Under the pieces are notes generated by a model. That model had not been told where the DNA came from. It saw nothing but the letters and a program-made list of their open reading frames with translations, and ran no database searches. A DNA stretch of 64,000 nucleotides, taken from Prevotella vespertina. GTDB lineage: Bacteria; Bacteroidota; Bacteroidia; Bacteroidales; Bacteroidaceae. Below are positions 8,108 through 17,143 of the stretch, piece after piece; positions within the stretch are counted from its first letter, which is position 1, and each line of letters starts with the position of its first letter. The DNA lies in the NCBI RefSeq assembly GCF_009728485.1, contig NZ_VVIQ01000003.1, positions 281,073 through 345,072 on the forward strand, given 5' to 3'. Position numbers and translations under genes: made by a program.

Positions 8108-8578
8108 TCATCCTTCTGTTACAGGACCTGAAGGCTCGGTTCCTTCCTCTTTCTTTTTCTCTTTCTTTCCTTTCTTCTCCTTTGGTGCTACTTGCTCATA
8201 CGTAACATCATTCAGTGTGAAATACTTCGCAGAAGCAAGAAACTTTATAACAGGTTTCTCAATGTGCTGTTGTGCGCGGAACTGCTCAATAGTCTCTACT
8301 GCCTTGCTCTTAAACGAGGGTGTCAACGTTCCCATGTCGCCAAACTCCACAATGTCACCATTGGCTACGATGTCACGGGCGGTCTCGCTTGCAAGATTCA
8401 GCACGGCTGCTACCTCCTGCGCATTAAAGGTTGTTGACTTAGCAATACGTTCGCAAAAGTTGCGGAAGTCTACACGGTGCCTACCAGTTGGACGAGCAAC
8501 AATTACAGTCTTTCCAGCCTGCTTACCGATGTTTAGCTTCTGCTCTCTCAAGAAAAATTGAATTGGTTTGTTAGCCAT
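8108..8578 (-). CDS. HU-HIG family DNA-binding protein
   Basis: This 156-residue protein belongs to the Bacteroidetes HU-related family (HU domain of the HIG type). The N-terminal part reads as the family's split-barrel segment (IQFFLREQKLNIGKQAGKTV). The HU core follows, with helices around RVDFRNFCERIAKSTTFNAQEVAAVL and the 'GDIVEFGDMGTLTPSFKSKAV' turn. A lysine/glutamate-rich linker leads to a short tail EPSGPVTEG. That tail is shared in form with the second copy at 52.8 kb. Predicted role: nucleoid or regulatory DNA binding; target unknown. It lies downstream of the fimbrillin gene on the same strand, separated by a hairpin, so linkage is possible but not shown. Confidence 0.85.
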   Translation of the reverse strand: MANKPIQFFLREQKLNIGKQAGKTVIVARPTGRHRVDFRNFCERIAKSTTFNAQEVAAVLNLASETARDIVANGDIVEFGDMGTLTPSFKSKAVETIEQFRAQQHIEKPVIKFLASAKYFTLNDVTYEQVAPKEKKGKKEKKKEEGTEPSGPVTEG

Positions 8579-8610
8579 ATTATCATTAAGGTGGTCTCTG
8601 GTTGTGAATA

Positions 8611-8643
8611 CTCCGTGGGCTTGAGACCTTTTAGCCCACGGAG
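8611..8643 (-). terminator. Hairpin between fimbrillin and HU-HIG genes
   Basis: A perfect 11-bp inverted repeat (CTCCGTGGGCT / AGCCCACGGAG) flanks an 11-base loop. It follows the fimbrillin stop by about 30 bases on the minus strand. No strong T-run follows, so termination would be partial. Confidence 0.5.
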
Positions 8644-8671
8644 CATTGGTTAATAATATTATTGTTTGCTA

Positions 8672-10315
8672 TTAAAAATGAATGAAAGATCTAACCGAGA
8701 GAGCTGTAGGAATAGTAAAAGAGCCTGAACCTGAAGTAGTTTCCATATGTGCATAAAACGCAGGAGAACTGTTTGAACCATTTATACCAAATCCTATCCA
8801 ACTCGAATTTAAAGTAGATGCAGTCCAATACCATTGAGACATAGGCCTACCAAAAAAAGTTTCAAAAGCATCAGGATAACAATCAGCAGACCAGTCGTTA
8901 CGACCACCTCCCAAAATCTTACTACCAAAGAATAGTTTTTCACAGGCATCAGCCCACTCTCCAGCCGCAGGAAGATACCACTTACTAACATTTGTGGCAC
9001 TCGCAAAAGGCTGTCTGTGGCTTCCATCTTCAGCTCTAGCAGCATTTACTGCTGGGCTGTAGGAAGGAAATTGATTCCAAGTTTTACTATATCCATTTTT
9101 ATCTTGCCTGGTATCTTCCATATAATTGAAAGAGGTAATACTATAACTGCTTGGCATATCTGATTCTGGATATGTTGTACCATATTGACTATCTTCTAAA
9201 GCCATAGCTGTTCCAGACTGAGGTGTTCCGTTATTCTCATTGATAACAACTGCAATAGGATTTCCATGCCCACTAGATGCAGGATCACCATCCTTCCATA
9301 CAGTTCCATCTTGATAGAGGAGTTTGTATCTATATTTAAGCGTTATACGCAGTGTGTACGATCCATTCTGAGTAGTAGTAGACGATAAAAGGAAACCACC
9401 ATTTAATGAGATATTGCTCATCTCCTTTTTATAGATCTTAAGTGTTGAGAAATTCACCATTAAATCCAACAAATCTGTTCCTGGTAGGATATAATAATAA
9501 TCACCTAAAGCATCAAATGTATTCCCAGATCCTTTACTATATGCATTATAAAAATGAGAACCAGCAGAAAGGGATGAATTAGCAGCGACAGAATTATCTG
9601 TAGTATAGCTGCCTGTTGGGGCATTCAGCGTTGTTGAGCCTGGAATATTATTCTTTGTCTTAAAATCTGCCGTTGAGTAAAATGGCATATAACCAGACAC
9701 CTTAATGCGCACACGTGCTCCAACGTGTTTCATCGTAAAGTCCACCTTTTGCTTTGCTGGAGTAGCAGTGATGACCTTTGTCGTAACACCAATACGAGCC
9801 GTACCTGCATCTGCACGATTTACGGTTAGGTTGTTCCCGCTGATGTTTACCTTGTCATTGCAACAATAGAAGGTATATGTTCCTGGATCAAGGTTGAGAC
9901 TTTGGTTAGCACTAGTTGCTGTGAATACGTTGCTGGTGACAGTGCCTTTAAGTGTACCCTTTAGGACACCGCCCTGATAAGTCAGAATCGTATAAGTACC
10001 ATTCGACATACCAGCTGCGCGCGTTGCAGGCTTGGTATCACGGGCTGTATCGCGTTCAAGTGTGGCTTCTGCAAAGATATCGTTACCAAGGTCAATGGTA
10101 TCTTTTGCTACTTCCAAAGATTGTTTTCCTGCACGAGTTACAGATACTTCTTCATCTGCATTGAAGTCTTCGTCAGTTAAAGTAAATGTGAGTTGCTGTT
10201 TTGATCCCTCACTTCTCTTGTTGTCGAGATTATCATCACTTGAACAGGCAATAAACATACTTATAGTGATTATCGCTGTCAATAAAGAACTGATATTTAA
10301 TAAAATCTTCTTCAT
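8672..10315 (-). CDS. Fimbrillin-family (Mfa-like) lipoprotein
   Basis: This is a 547-residue exported lipoprotein of the fimbrillin family, which includes pilus subunits and surface adhesins of Bacteroidales. It has a signal peptide with lipobox FIAC and lipidated Cys24. An acidic, Ser-rich spacer follows. A fimbrillin-like N-terminal beta domain comes next, with the phrases GTYTFYCCND and VDFTMKHVGARVRIKVSG. The C-terminal part (from about residue 395, with WYLPAAGEWADACEKLFFG and YWTASTLNSSW) resembles the FISUMP/DUF1566-type carbohydrate or adhesin tip domain. Its C-terminus reads ALSVRSFIHF. A 56-aa peptide gene lies just upstream on the same strand, and a CT-repeat ORF further upstream. 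Subunit versus tip adhesin cannot be decided. Confidence 0.82.
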   Translation of the reverse strand: MKKILLNISSLLTAIITISMFIACSSDDNLDNKRSEGSKQQLTFTLTDEDFNADEEVSVTRAGKQSLEVAKDTIDLGNDIFAEATLERDTARDTKPATRAAGMSNGTYTILTYQGGVLKGTLKGTVTSNVFTATSANQSLNLDPGTYTFYCCNDKVNISGNNLTVNRADAGTARIGVTTKVITATPAKQKVDFTMKHVGARVRIKVSGYMPFYSTADFKTKNNIPGSTTLNAPTGSYTTDNSVAANSSLSAGSHFYNAYSKGSGNTFDALGDYYYILPGTDLLDLMVNFSTLKIYKKEMSNISLNGGFLLSSTTTQNGSYTLRITLKYRYKLLYQDGTVWKDGDPASSGHGNPIAVVINENNGTPQSGTAMALEDSQYGTTYPESDMPSSYSITSFNYMEDTRQDKNGYSKTWNQFPSYSPAVNAARAEDGSHRQPFASATNVSKWYLPAAGEWADACEKLFFGSKILGGGRNDWSADCYPDAFETFFGRPMSQWYWTASTLNSSWIGFGINGSNSSPAFYAHMETTSGSGSFTIPTALSVRSFIHF

Positions 10316-10351
10316 CTTGTTTAGTTTGTCGTTAATTTGCTTTCTTAATGA

Positions 10352-10522
10352 TTATTCAACCCATACTTCGCCAAAATTCTTTTCTTCATCAGGATTCCAA
10401 TCTTCTTCTTGAGACGTCATCGGTGCTGGGGTAACCGATACGCAGAAGAATGCCTCTGACTTCATTTCATAAACGAGACATACTGGTCGTTCATAATCTT
10501 TCTTTTCTTGCTTTTTTCTCAT
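10352..10522 (-). CDS. Small conserved-looking peptide encoded upstream of fimbrillin (56 aa)
   Basis: A 56-codon frame starts at ATG 10522 and stops at TAA 10354-10352, 36 bases before the fimbrillin ATG. The peptide is charged at the N-terminus (MRKKQEKKDYERPVC), has a short apolar core with EAFFCVSV, and ends in an acidic tryptophan-bearing tail (EEDWNPDEEKNFGEVWVE). There is no signal peptide. Small peptides with the pattern 'Lys/Arg start, ERP or KP, V-x-x-E, C-x-S/V, acidic W tail' are often found next to Bacteroidales surface-lipoprotein genes. That is general recollection rather than a search result. Function unknown. The intact frame between two same-strand features and the close spacing argue that it is real. 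Confidence 0.65.
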   Translation of the reverse strand: MRKKQEKKDYERPVCLVYEMKSEAFFCVSVTPAPMTSQEEDWNPDEEKNFGEVWVE

Positions 10523-10592
10523 TGCTTTTATTGATTAAAAATAGTTGTTATTTCGTTCTTAATTTCTCTATATTTCGGTTTAGGTACGGACA

Positions 10593-10631
10593 CAAAAAAA
10601 GAACAAAGGAAACTCCTAGAAGTCCTTTGTT
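10593..10631 (-). terminator. Weak intrinsic terminator upstream of the fimbrillin-linked peptide gene
   Basis: On the minus strand AACAAAGGA (10631-10623) pairs with TCCTTTGTT (10610-10602), and the stem is followed by a run of seven T (10600-10594). The stem is A/T-rich, so termination would be leaky. It lies between the CT-repeat ORF and the 56-aa peptide gene. Confidence 0.5.
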
Positions 10632-10701
10632 TACAGGGTTTACGGCACGCTTCGCGCGCGCGTACGCGAGAAGAAAAAATGTGTAATTTACGTCTGCTCT
10701 A

Positions 10702-10905
<204 letters not shown>

Positions 10906-10915
10906 TCAACGGGCG

Positions 10916-10923
10916 CAAAGGTA
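10916..10923 (-). promoter_or_regulatory. -7 promoter element upstream of the CT-repeat ORF
   Basis: TACCTTTG on the minus strand, matching TAnnTTTG. It lies 10 bases before ATG 10905, so transcription would begin just before, or at, that codon. Confidence 0.55.
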
Positions 10924-10980
10924 AGAAGAATTAATTAACTAGCCAAATAAATTAAGAAAAAAGAAGCCTCATCAAGCACC

Positions 10981-11060
10981 CCAACCAGCCTCACCCCCAC
11001 CCCCTCTCCGCAAGAAGAAAAGCCTCTCCCCCGACCCCTCTCCGAATGGAGAAGGGAGTA
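10981..11060. repeat. Two partial family A repeats
   Basis: Two head-to-tail fragments (GCCTCACCCCCACCCCCTCTCCGC, then GCCTCTCCCCCGACCCCTCTCCG with GAATGGAGAAGGGAGT) lie 55 bases beyond the HAD phosphatase stop. The second keeps its hairpin. The rest of 10924-11114 shows no gene. Confidence 0.7.
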
Positions 11061-11114
11061 AAAAGTACTGTTTGCTAGTGATTTACAGTAATGGAGATAA
11101 AGGGAGGGAAAGGC

Positions 11115-11909
11115 TTAATAATGGGGGAAATGAGATAAAAGAAGTTCCCATTTGTCGGCGAACTCACGGATAGTTGGGAAGAGGAGGTTGGCTTCTTCAT
11201 CAAGAAGAGCTGTATCGGGCAATGGTCCACTATTGATTGCTACGGTGAAACAACCAGCTGCTACACCAGCACGAACGCCCAAAGGGGCATTCTCAACAAC
11301 GATTCCCTCGGATGGAGAATAGTTGCCCGCCTTCTTCAAGCCCATAAGATAAGGATCAGGATTAGGCTTACCACGCTTCACATCAAAGGCTGTAGTTACC
11401 TGATCCCGAGTGATAAAGTCGGCAAAATCATGCGTCACACGCTCTATCAATGGTCGCTGTGCACTACCTGTTACAATACCAATCTTCAGTCCACTGCGCT
11501 TTATCTTCTGCATGAGATCGAGCACACCATCGAAGATCTTAGCTTCTGGCATCTCATGAAAATAGTGTGCTTTCACATCATACATCCGTTGCGCCTCTTC
11601 CTCACTCAGTTCCTTTCCGAGTTGTTCGCGAGCATATTTACGAATGGTATCAACCCCTCTAGCACCTTCAGTTGCATACGAATCCTCCAGCGTAAAGTGT
11701 ATTCCAAACTCCTTCATAGCACGCTGCCAAGCAACACCATGATTCGGCATTGAGTCATAAAGTACCCCATCCATGTCGAAGAGGACGACTTTGAAGCCCG
11801 TCCAAGCTTCTCCAAAAGAAGGGATGTTAGGGGGATTGAAGCCTCCCCAAACCCCTCCAAAGGAGGGGATGTCTTGCTGAGGTTGGGATGATATAGTTGT
11901 TTTCTTCAC
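11115..11909 (-). CDS. HAD-superfamily hydrolase (beta-phosphoglucomutase-like) with repeat-derived N-terminal extension
   Basis: This is a HAD phosphatase of the phosphoglucomutase/phosphatase subfamily. The catalytic motif I is FDMDGVLYDS (nucleophile and acid Asp), motif II is IVTGSAQRP, a lysine follows in KRGKPNPDPY, and VVENAPLGV carries motif IV. The helical cap lies between motifs I and II. No ATG precedes the catalytic motif in frame. I chose GTG 11909 (VKKTTISSQ, 264 residues); GTG 11942 is an alternative. Residues 13-40 contain two copies of 'IPSFG..W.GF' that are translations of family B palindromic repeats at 11795-11826 and 11840-11871. The repeats thus appear to have inserted in frame ahead of the enzyme. 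Substrate unknown. It follows pgi on the same strand. Confidence 0.78.
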   Translation of the reverse strand: MKKTTISSQPQQDIPSFGGVWGGFNPPNIPSFGEAWTGFKVVLFDMDGVLYDSMPNHGVAWQRAMKEFGIHFTLEDSYATEGARGVDTIRKYAREQLGKELSEEEAQRMYDVKAHYFHEMPEAKIFDGVLDLMQKIKRSGLKIGIVTGSAQRPLIERVTHDFADFITRDQVTTAFDVKRGKPNPDPYLMGLKKAGNYSPSEGIVVENAPLGVRAGVAAGCFTVAINSGPLPDTALLDEEANLLFPTIREFADKWELLLSHFPHY

Positions 11910-12087
11910 CTTATTATATATTATTATCCTCAAGTACCACACCTTAGTGCAGGACTTGAGGATACATTAGAATCTTATTAAAGAATACTCTCTAAACACC
12001 TAACTAACTAACTTCTGTTAGCTACTCTTCCCCATTCGTGAAGGTTTGTTAGGACATCCCCTCCTTTGGAGGGGCTTGGGGAGGCTC
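11910..12087. repeat. Family B repeat abutting the pgi stop codon
   Basis: ACATCCCCTCCTTTGGAGG then GGCTTGGGGAGGC occupies about 12053-12085, directly next to the pgi stop at 12088-12090. The hairpin CCCCTCC-TTT-GGAGGGG could terminate or stabilise the pgi transcript. The remaining bases to 11942 hold no gene. Confidence 0.7.
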
Positions 12088-13443
12088 TTATTCCTTAGTC
12101 AATCTTTCTTGAATAGCCTTGCTCTCTGCCTCGTAACCAGGCTTATTGAGAAGAGCAAACATATTCTTCTTGTAAGCCTCAACACCTGGTTGGTTGAATG
12201 GATTAACCTCTTGGATAAGACCACTAATACCGCAAGCCTTCTCGAAGAAGTAGATGAGCTGACCAAGATAATACTCGTTCAATACTGGTACACTCACACG
12301 AATATTAGGCACGCCACCATCTACGTGAGCCAGACGAGTACCAAGTTCTGCCATCTTGTTAACCTCATCAACACGCTTACCCTCTAAGAAGTTCAAGCCG
12401 TCGAGATTCTCATCATCATGTGGGAAGAGCAACTTTGCGTTAGGCTGTTCGATAGAGATTACAGTCTCAAAGATAGAACGCTCGCCCTCTTGAATCCACT
12501 GTCCCATAGAGTGGAGATCGGTTGTAAAGTCGCAAGCAGCAGGGAAAATACCCTTGTGATCCTTACCTTCACTCTCACCATAGAGCTGTTTCCACCACTC
12601 AGCAAAGTAATGGAGCTTTGGTTGGAAGTTAGCAACTATCTCAATCTTCTTGCCTGCCTGTGAGTAAAGACCTTGACGAACAGCAGCGTAACGTGCTGCG
12701 ATGTTGTTAGCAAAAGGTACGTCATTAGCCGTCTCCTTCTCCATTACCTGTGCACCTTCAACAAGTTTCTGAATATCGAAACCAGCTACTGCAATAGGCA
12801 ACAAACCAACTGGTGTAAGAACTGAGAATCGTCCACCAACATTATCAGGAATGATGAATGTCTTGTAACCTTCCTTTGTTGCAGCAGCACGAGCAGCACC
12901 CTTGTGCTCATCAGTGATAGCTACAATAACATCTTTAGCAGTCTCCTTACCACGTTGCTCCTCACATTGCTTCTTCAAAAGACGGAATGCAAGAGCTGTC
13001 TCTGTGGTAGTACCAGACTTAGAAATATTAATGACACCAAACTTCTTATCGCTTAAATAGGCGGTAAGTTCAGCGAGATAATCCTCACCAATATTGTTTC
13101 CTGCGAACAAGATTGTAGGGTTCTTCTTGTCATTCACAAGCCAAGCAAAACTATTACCTAAGGCTTCGATGACAGCACGAGCACCTAAATAAGAACCACC
13201 GATACCAGCAACAACAACCACTTCACACTTCTCACGAAGAGTGTTGGCAACCGCTTGTATCTGACCAAGGAACTCGGTAGTTATACTTGATGGCAAGTGT
13301 AACCAACCTAGGAAATCGTTACCTGGACAAGTGCTCTTCTCCAATGCTTCTTGGGCAGCAGCTACGTGAGGAGCATAGGCCTCTACCGCACCCAAATTCA
13401 AAAACTGAGCTGCTTTTGAAATGTCTAACTTAATACTTTCCAT
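12088..13443 (-). CDS. pgi: Glucose-6-phosphate isomerase
   Basis: Pgi interconverts glucose-6-phosphate and fructose-6-phosphate in glycolysis and gluconeogenesis. The 451 residues match the shorter bacterial form. Landmarks are [14 protein letters not shown] (sugar-phosphate loop), [16 protein letters not shown] (phosphate-binding SGTT), [11 protein letters not shown] (signature) and the C-terminal [14 protein letters not shown] with the conserved lysine. It lies 6 bases after gpsA on the same strand, so the two are in one operon, probably with lysS as the first gene. A palindromic family B repeat follows the stop. Confidence 0.96.
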   Translation of the reverse strand: MESIKLDISKAAQFLNLGAVEAYAPHVAAAQEALEKSTCPGNDFLGWLHLPSSITTEFLGQIQAVANTLREKCEVVVVAGIGGSYLGARAVIEALGNSFAWLVNDKKNPTILFAGNNIGEDYLAELTAYLSDKKFGVINISKSGTTTETALAFRLLKKQCEEQRGKETAKDVIVAITDEHKGAARAAATKEGYKTFIIPDNVGGRFSVLTPVGLLPIAVAGFDIQKLVEGAQVMEKETANDVPFANNIAARYAAVRQGLYSQAGKKIEIVANFQPKLHYFAEWWKQLYGESEGKDHKGIFPAACDFTTDLHSMGQWIQEGERSIFETVISIEQPNAKLLFPHDDENLDGLNFLEGKRVDEVNKMAELGTRLAHVDGGVPNIRVSVPVLNEYYLGQLIYFFEKACGISGLIQEVNPFNQPGVEAYKKNMFALLNKPGYEAESKAIQERLTKE

Positions 13444-13449
13444 TTGTGT

Positions 13450-14445
13450 TTATCTAAATGAATCTGTTAATAATTTAATCTCTACTTGTGGACTTATACG
13501 TTCGTAAAGGATGTTATACACGGCATCTAGAATCGGCATATTTACATGTAGACGGCGGTTAATCTCCTTCATGCACTTCGTTCCGAAGTATCCTTCGGCT
13601 ATCATCTCCATCTCTAATTGAGCCGACTTAACGCTATATCCCTTACCAATCATCGCACCAAAGGTGTGGTTACGAGAGAAGTTACTATATCCCGTTACCA
13701 ACTGATCGCCAAGATAAACGCTATCGATAATAGATCGTTGGATAGGGTTGATCGTCTTTAAGAAACGATCCATTTCTTGCATAGCGTTCGACATTAACAC
13801 CGCTTGAAAGTTATCGCCATACTTCAGACCAGCACAGATACCAGCTGAAATGGCATATACATTCTTCAAGACAGAAGCGTATTCTATACCAAGAACATCT
13901 GGTGATATCTTCGTCTTAACATAATTGGATGCTAACACCTCTGTAAAGCTTCGAGCCTTCTCAAGGTCAGAACAACCGACGGTTAGGTATGTAAGACGTT
14001 CCATAGCAACCTCTTCTGCATGCGAAGGACCACCTATCACAGCCAGATTATCATAAGGAACTTTGTATTCCTCATGGAAGTATTCCGAGCAAACAAGGTT
14101 CTCATCAGGCACAATACCCTTGATAGCTGTAACGATAAGTTTCGTATTGAGCTTTACTTTTAGCTTCTTCAACAAAGCCTTCAAGTAAGGAGATGGGGTC
14201 ACAAAGACCAATGTGTCATACTCCTGAACAATCTTATTAATATCAGACGAGAAAGTTATCTCATCCATATTGAACCTGACACTCGTTAGATAGGTAGGGT
14301 TATGTCCTCTCCGTTTAAACTCTTCTATCTTATCATCACGGCGGAAGTACCAACCTATGTGATGCGTATGTTCCACAACAATCTTAGCGATAGCCGTTGC
14401 CCAGCTACCGCTACCAATGATTGCTATTTTACCTATGTTGAACAT
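13450..14445 (-). CDS. gpsA: Glycerol-3-phosphate dehydrogenase [NAD(P)+]
   Basis: GpsA reduces dihydroxyacetone phosphate to sn-glycerol-3-phosphate for phospholipid synthesis. An N-terminal Rossmann motif is seen at residues 10-17 (GSGSWATA). 'KGIVPDE' and 'GGPSHAEEVAME' form the substrate region. The catalytic lysine is in ASVLKNVYAISAG, and RNHTFGAMIGKGYS follows. The 331 residues are typical. It lies between lysS (50-base gap) and pgi (6-base gap) on the same strand. Confidence 0.95.
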   Translation of the reverse strand: MFNIGKIAIIGSGSWATAIAKIVVEHTHHIGWYFRRDDKIEEFKRRGHNPTYLTSVRFNMDEITFSSDINKIVQEYDTLVFVTPSPYLKALLKKLKVKLNTKLIVTAIKGIVPDENLVCSEYFHEEYKVPYDNLAVIGGPSHAEEVAMERLTYLTVGCSDLEKARSFTEVLASNYVKTKISPDVLGIEYASVLKNVYAISAGICAGLKYGDNFQAVLMSNAMQEMDRFLKTINPIQRSIIDSVYLGDQLVTGYSNFSRNHTFGAMIGKGYSVKSAQLEMEMIAEGYFGTKCMKEINRRLHVNMPILDAVYNILYERISPQVEIKLLTDSFR

Positions 14446-14494
14446 TCTTCTTAGGTAGTTAAAGGAGGAAGAGGCAACTCTTCACTTCTTCCAA

Positions 14495-16228
14495 TTACTT
14501 TCCAGCCTCGTCAATCCACTTCTGGATCTCATCAACAGAAGGCTTCTCATATCCGAGTTTATACTTCTTATTGATCTCACCCAACTTCTGTTGTAAGCCT
14601 TGCGCCTTCTCTCCCTTGATATCAGCAATTAGGTTGAAACCTGCCTTACGCAGCACATATACCCAATCTTCTGATACACCAAGAGCAGCCCAATCTTTGA
14701 TTGAGTCTTGTGGAATCTTTGGTTCCGGCTTCATCTGAGGGAACAACATTACCTCCTGAATGTACTCCTTGCCAGTCATTAACATCACGAGTCTGTCAAT
14801 GCCAATACCAATACCTGAGGTAGGAGGCATACCATATTGCAATGCACGTAAGAAGTCTTGATCAATGATCATAGCCTCATCATCACCCTTATCAGCCAAG
14901 TGCATCTGATCCAAGAAACGCTCCTCTTGATCAATCGGATCGTTCAACTCGGAGTAAGCATTAGCCAACTCTTTACCATTGACCATTAACTCGAAACGTT
15001 CAGTCAAGCCTGGTTTTGAGCGGTGCATCTTAGTAAGTGGAGACATCTCTACCGGATAGTCGGTGATAAAAGTAGGCTGAATATAAGTTCCCTCACAGAA
15101 CTCTCCAAAGATTTCATCAATGAGTTTGCCCTTACCAAAGCTCTCATCTATAGTCTCCATCTTCAACTTGTTCAATGCAATATCACGTATCTCGTCCTCT
15201 GACTTACCCTCTAAATCAAAGCCAGTCTTCTCCTTTATAGCCTCAAGAATAGGTAGACGGCGGAACGGAGCCTTAAAGCTTATCACCTTATCACCCATCT
15301 TTACCTCTGGTTTCCCATTAACGGCAACACAGATCTTCTCGAGTAACTGCTCTGTAAAAGACATCATCCAGTTATAGTCCTTGTACTGAACATAAAGTTC
15401 CATACAGGTGAACTCTGGGTTATGGAAGCGATCCATACCCTCGTTACGGAAGTTCTTACCAATCTCGTAAACACCTTCAAAGCCACCAACAATGAGTCGT
15501 TTCAAATAAAGCTCAGTAGCGATACGCATGTACATATCAATGTTGAGTGCATTGAAGTGGGTGATGAATGGGCGTGCACTAGCACCACCTGGAATACTCT
15601 GGAGGGTTGGTGTCTCCACTTCCGTGTACCCCGCCTCATCAAAGAATTGGCGCATTGTACGCAAGACTGTGGCACGCTTCAAGAAAGTATCTTTAACTCC
15701 ATCGTTGACAACAAGGTCAACATAACGCTGACGATAGCGTTGTTCTGGGTCTTCGAACTTATCATAAGCCTCGCCATCTTTGTACTTCACGATTGGAAGA
15801 GGCTTCAAACTCTTTGAAAGAAGAGTAATCTCTTTTGCATGAATAGATATCTCTCCCATCTGAGTCTTGAACACATAGCCCTTAACACCGATGAAGTCTC
15901 CAATGTCAAGGAGCTTCTTGAAGACCTTATTATACAACTCTTTATCTTCTCCCGGACATATATCATCACGGGTAATATATACTTGTATTCTTCCTTTACT
16001 ATCCTGAATCTCAGCAAAAGAAGCCTTACCCATAATGCGACGACCCATCATTCGTCCTGCAATCGTTACTTCTCTTTGCTCCTCCTCATTGAATTGCTCT
16101 TTTATATCAGTAGAGTAAGCGTTGGTTGGGAACTCTGCTGCTGGGTATGGATTAATGCCCATCTCACGCAATTCTTGCAGGCTTTGACGACGTCCAATCT
16201 CCTGCTCTGACAATTCTAAAATGTTCAT
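14495..16228 (-). CDS. lysS: Lysine--tRNA ligase, class II
   Basis: LysS charges tRNA-Lys. An N-terminal OB-fold anticodon-binding domain ([21 protein letters not shown]) is followed by the class II catalytic core. Motif 2 ([20 protein letters not shown]) and motif 3 ([15 protein letters not shown]) are clear. The 577 residues exceed the usual 500 or so because of a C-terminal extension of about 70 residues (from about 505, with [20 protein letters not shown]). That extension is the helical tail I associate with Bacteroidetes LysS. The -7 element TAAATTTG at 16270-16263 fits a short leader. It heads the lysS-gpsA-pgi-(HAD) cluster. Confidence 0.96.
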   Translation of the reverse strand: MNILELSEQEIGRRQSLQELREMGINPYPAAEFPTNAYSTDIKEQFNEEEQREVTIAGRMMGRRIMGKASFAEIQDSKGRIQVYITRDDICPGEDKELYNKVFKKLLDIGDFIGVKGYVFKTQMGEISIHAKEITLLSKSLKPLPIVKYKDGEAYDKFEDPEQRYRQRYVDLVVNDGVKDTFLKRATVLRTMRQFFDEAGYTEVETPTLQSIPGGASARPFITHFNALNIDMYMRIATELYLKRLIVGGFEGVYEIGKNFRNEGMDRFHNPEFTCMELYVQYKDYNWMMSFTEQLLEKICVAVNGKPEVKMGDKVISFKAPFRRLPILEAIKEKTGFDLEGKSEDEIRDIALNKLKMETIDESFGKGKLIDEIFGEFCEGTYIQPTFITDYPVEMSPLTKMHRSKPGLTERFELMVNGKELANAYSELNDPIDQEERFLDQMHLADKGDDEAMIIDQDFLRALQYGMPPTSGIGIGIDRLVMLMTGKEYIQEVMLFPQMKPEPKIPQDSIKDWAALGVSEDWVYVLRKAGFNLIADIKGEKAQGLQQKLGEINKKYKLGYEKPSVDEIQKWIDEAGK

Positions 16229-16262
16229 CTTTATAATAAATCGAGTATATTCTTATAATGTG

Positions 16263-16270
16263 CAAATTTA
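16263..16270 (-). promoter_or_regulatory. -7 promoter element for lysS
   Basis: TAAATTTG on the minus strand, 34 bases before the lysS ATG. Confidence 0.6.
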
Positions 16271-16334
16271 CTAAAATATTCGCAAACTATGGTGCTTTTT
16301 GCCTTTTTTATAATGGCATTGCATAGGAAAGAGA

Positions 16335-16500
16335 GGTTAACTCTACCCCTCCCAGCCTCCTTCAAGGGGAGGAATACTTAACGAAAAACAGTTAGGAAAA
16401 GCTCCTTTCACTTTGAAGAGGGCATTCCTTCAACATGAAGAGAGGCTTTCTTTAATGCAAGGAAACGCCTTCGTTCAATGGAGGAAACGCCCTCTTCTAT
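16335..16500. repeat. Degenerate family B and C repeats
   Basis: A family B-like piece (ACCCCTCCCAGCCTCCTTCA then AGGGGAGGAATA) lies at about 16345-16377. Several family C words follow (GAAGAGGGCATTCCTTC, GAAGAGAGGCTTTCTTTA, GGAAACGCCTTCGTTCAATG, GAGGAAACGCCCTCTTC) up to 16498. The rest of the gap to the promoter at 16697 (16501-16690) shows no gene. Confidence 0.65.
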
Positions 16501-16696
16501 CCCACAATAGAATGATTAGGATAAAAGGTATATATCTTTAAGTTCATATATCCTTGTGCCTTTCCGTCTACAAATCACGTTACGTGCAGAATAAACTAGG
16601 GCTTCTAATCCTACTATCGTGCTGTATTAAAGAGCTACTCCATCCCTTCACACACAAAAACAAACCCTTTCGAAAAGGATTTCCAGTTGTTTTTAG

Positions 16697-16704
16697 TATC
16701 TTTG
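16697..16704 (+). promoter_or_regulatory. -7 promoter element for the menaquinone cluster
   Basis: TATCTTTG lies 22 bases before the thioesterase ATG at 16727. It is the only clear promoter before menC and could drive the whole cluster. Confidence 0.65.
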
Positions 16705-16726
16705 CAATACATTAAGTAAGATCGAC

Positions 16727-17143
16727 ATGAACGTAGAAAAGATTTGGAATAAGATTAAAGATGCTGACGGATTGAGCCGTACTTTGGGCATGGAGTTTAT
16801 CTCTACTCCCGAACAAGACACGTTAAAGGCTCGCATGGCAGTGGATGATCGAAATAAACAGCCCTTTGGTTTTCTTTCAGGAGGAGCCTCGTTAGCCCTA
16901 GCGGAGAACCTAGCAGGAGTCGGTTCAATGGCTCTCTGCCCTGGAAAGATGGCTTTGGGAATCAATATAAGCGGTAACCACGTGAAGGCAATGCCGTATG
17001 GTGGAACTGTAACTGCCTATGGTAAGCTCGTTCATAAGGGTCACACACTGCACGTTTGGCACATAGATATCAAGAATGATGAGGGTGAGCTCATCTCTAC
17101 TGTGCAAGTTACCAACTACGTTATAGCACCGAAGAAAGATTAA
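16727..17143 (+). CDS. Hotdog-fold thioesterase, probable 1,4-dihydroxy-2-naphthoyl-CoA hydrolase
   Basis: This 138-residue PaaI/YdiI-type hotdog thioesterase probably removes CoA from the MenB product to give the free naphthoate for MenA (MenI role). The active-site helix QPFGFLSGGASLALAEN carries the candidate catalytic Glu60, which aligns with Glu63 of E. coli YdiI. The histidine found in the YdiI 'LHGG' is Ser here (LSGG). The C-terminal half has the expected strand pattern (MPYGGTVTAYGKLVHKGHTLHVWHIDI). Its stop codon directly precedes the menF ATG with no spacer. That position, at the head of the men genes, is the main reason for the specific assignment. Confidence 0.82.
   Translation: MNVEKIWNKIKDADGLSRTLGMEFISTPEQDTLKARMAVDDRNKQPFGFLSGGASLALAENLAGVGSMALCPGKMALGINISGNHVKAMPYGGTVTAYGKLVHKGHTLHVWHIDIKNDEGELISTVQVTNYVIAPKKD

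Noticed and set aside
7941..8561. A 206-codon plus-strand open frame
   Set aside because: Antisense to the HU-HIG gene and to its terminator hairpins; the translation is Ser/Phe-rich and low in complexity.
10636..10675. Recombination site around the CGCGCGCGCGTACGCG stretch
   Set aside because: It is an alternating purine-pyrimidine G/C run with a loose palindrome but no recombinase gene or matching inverted copy in the window.
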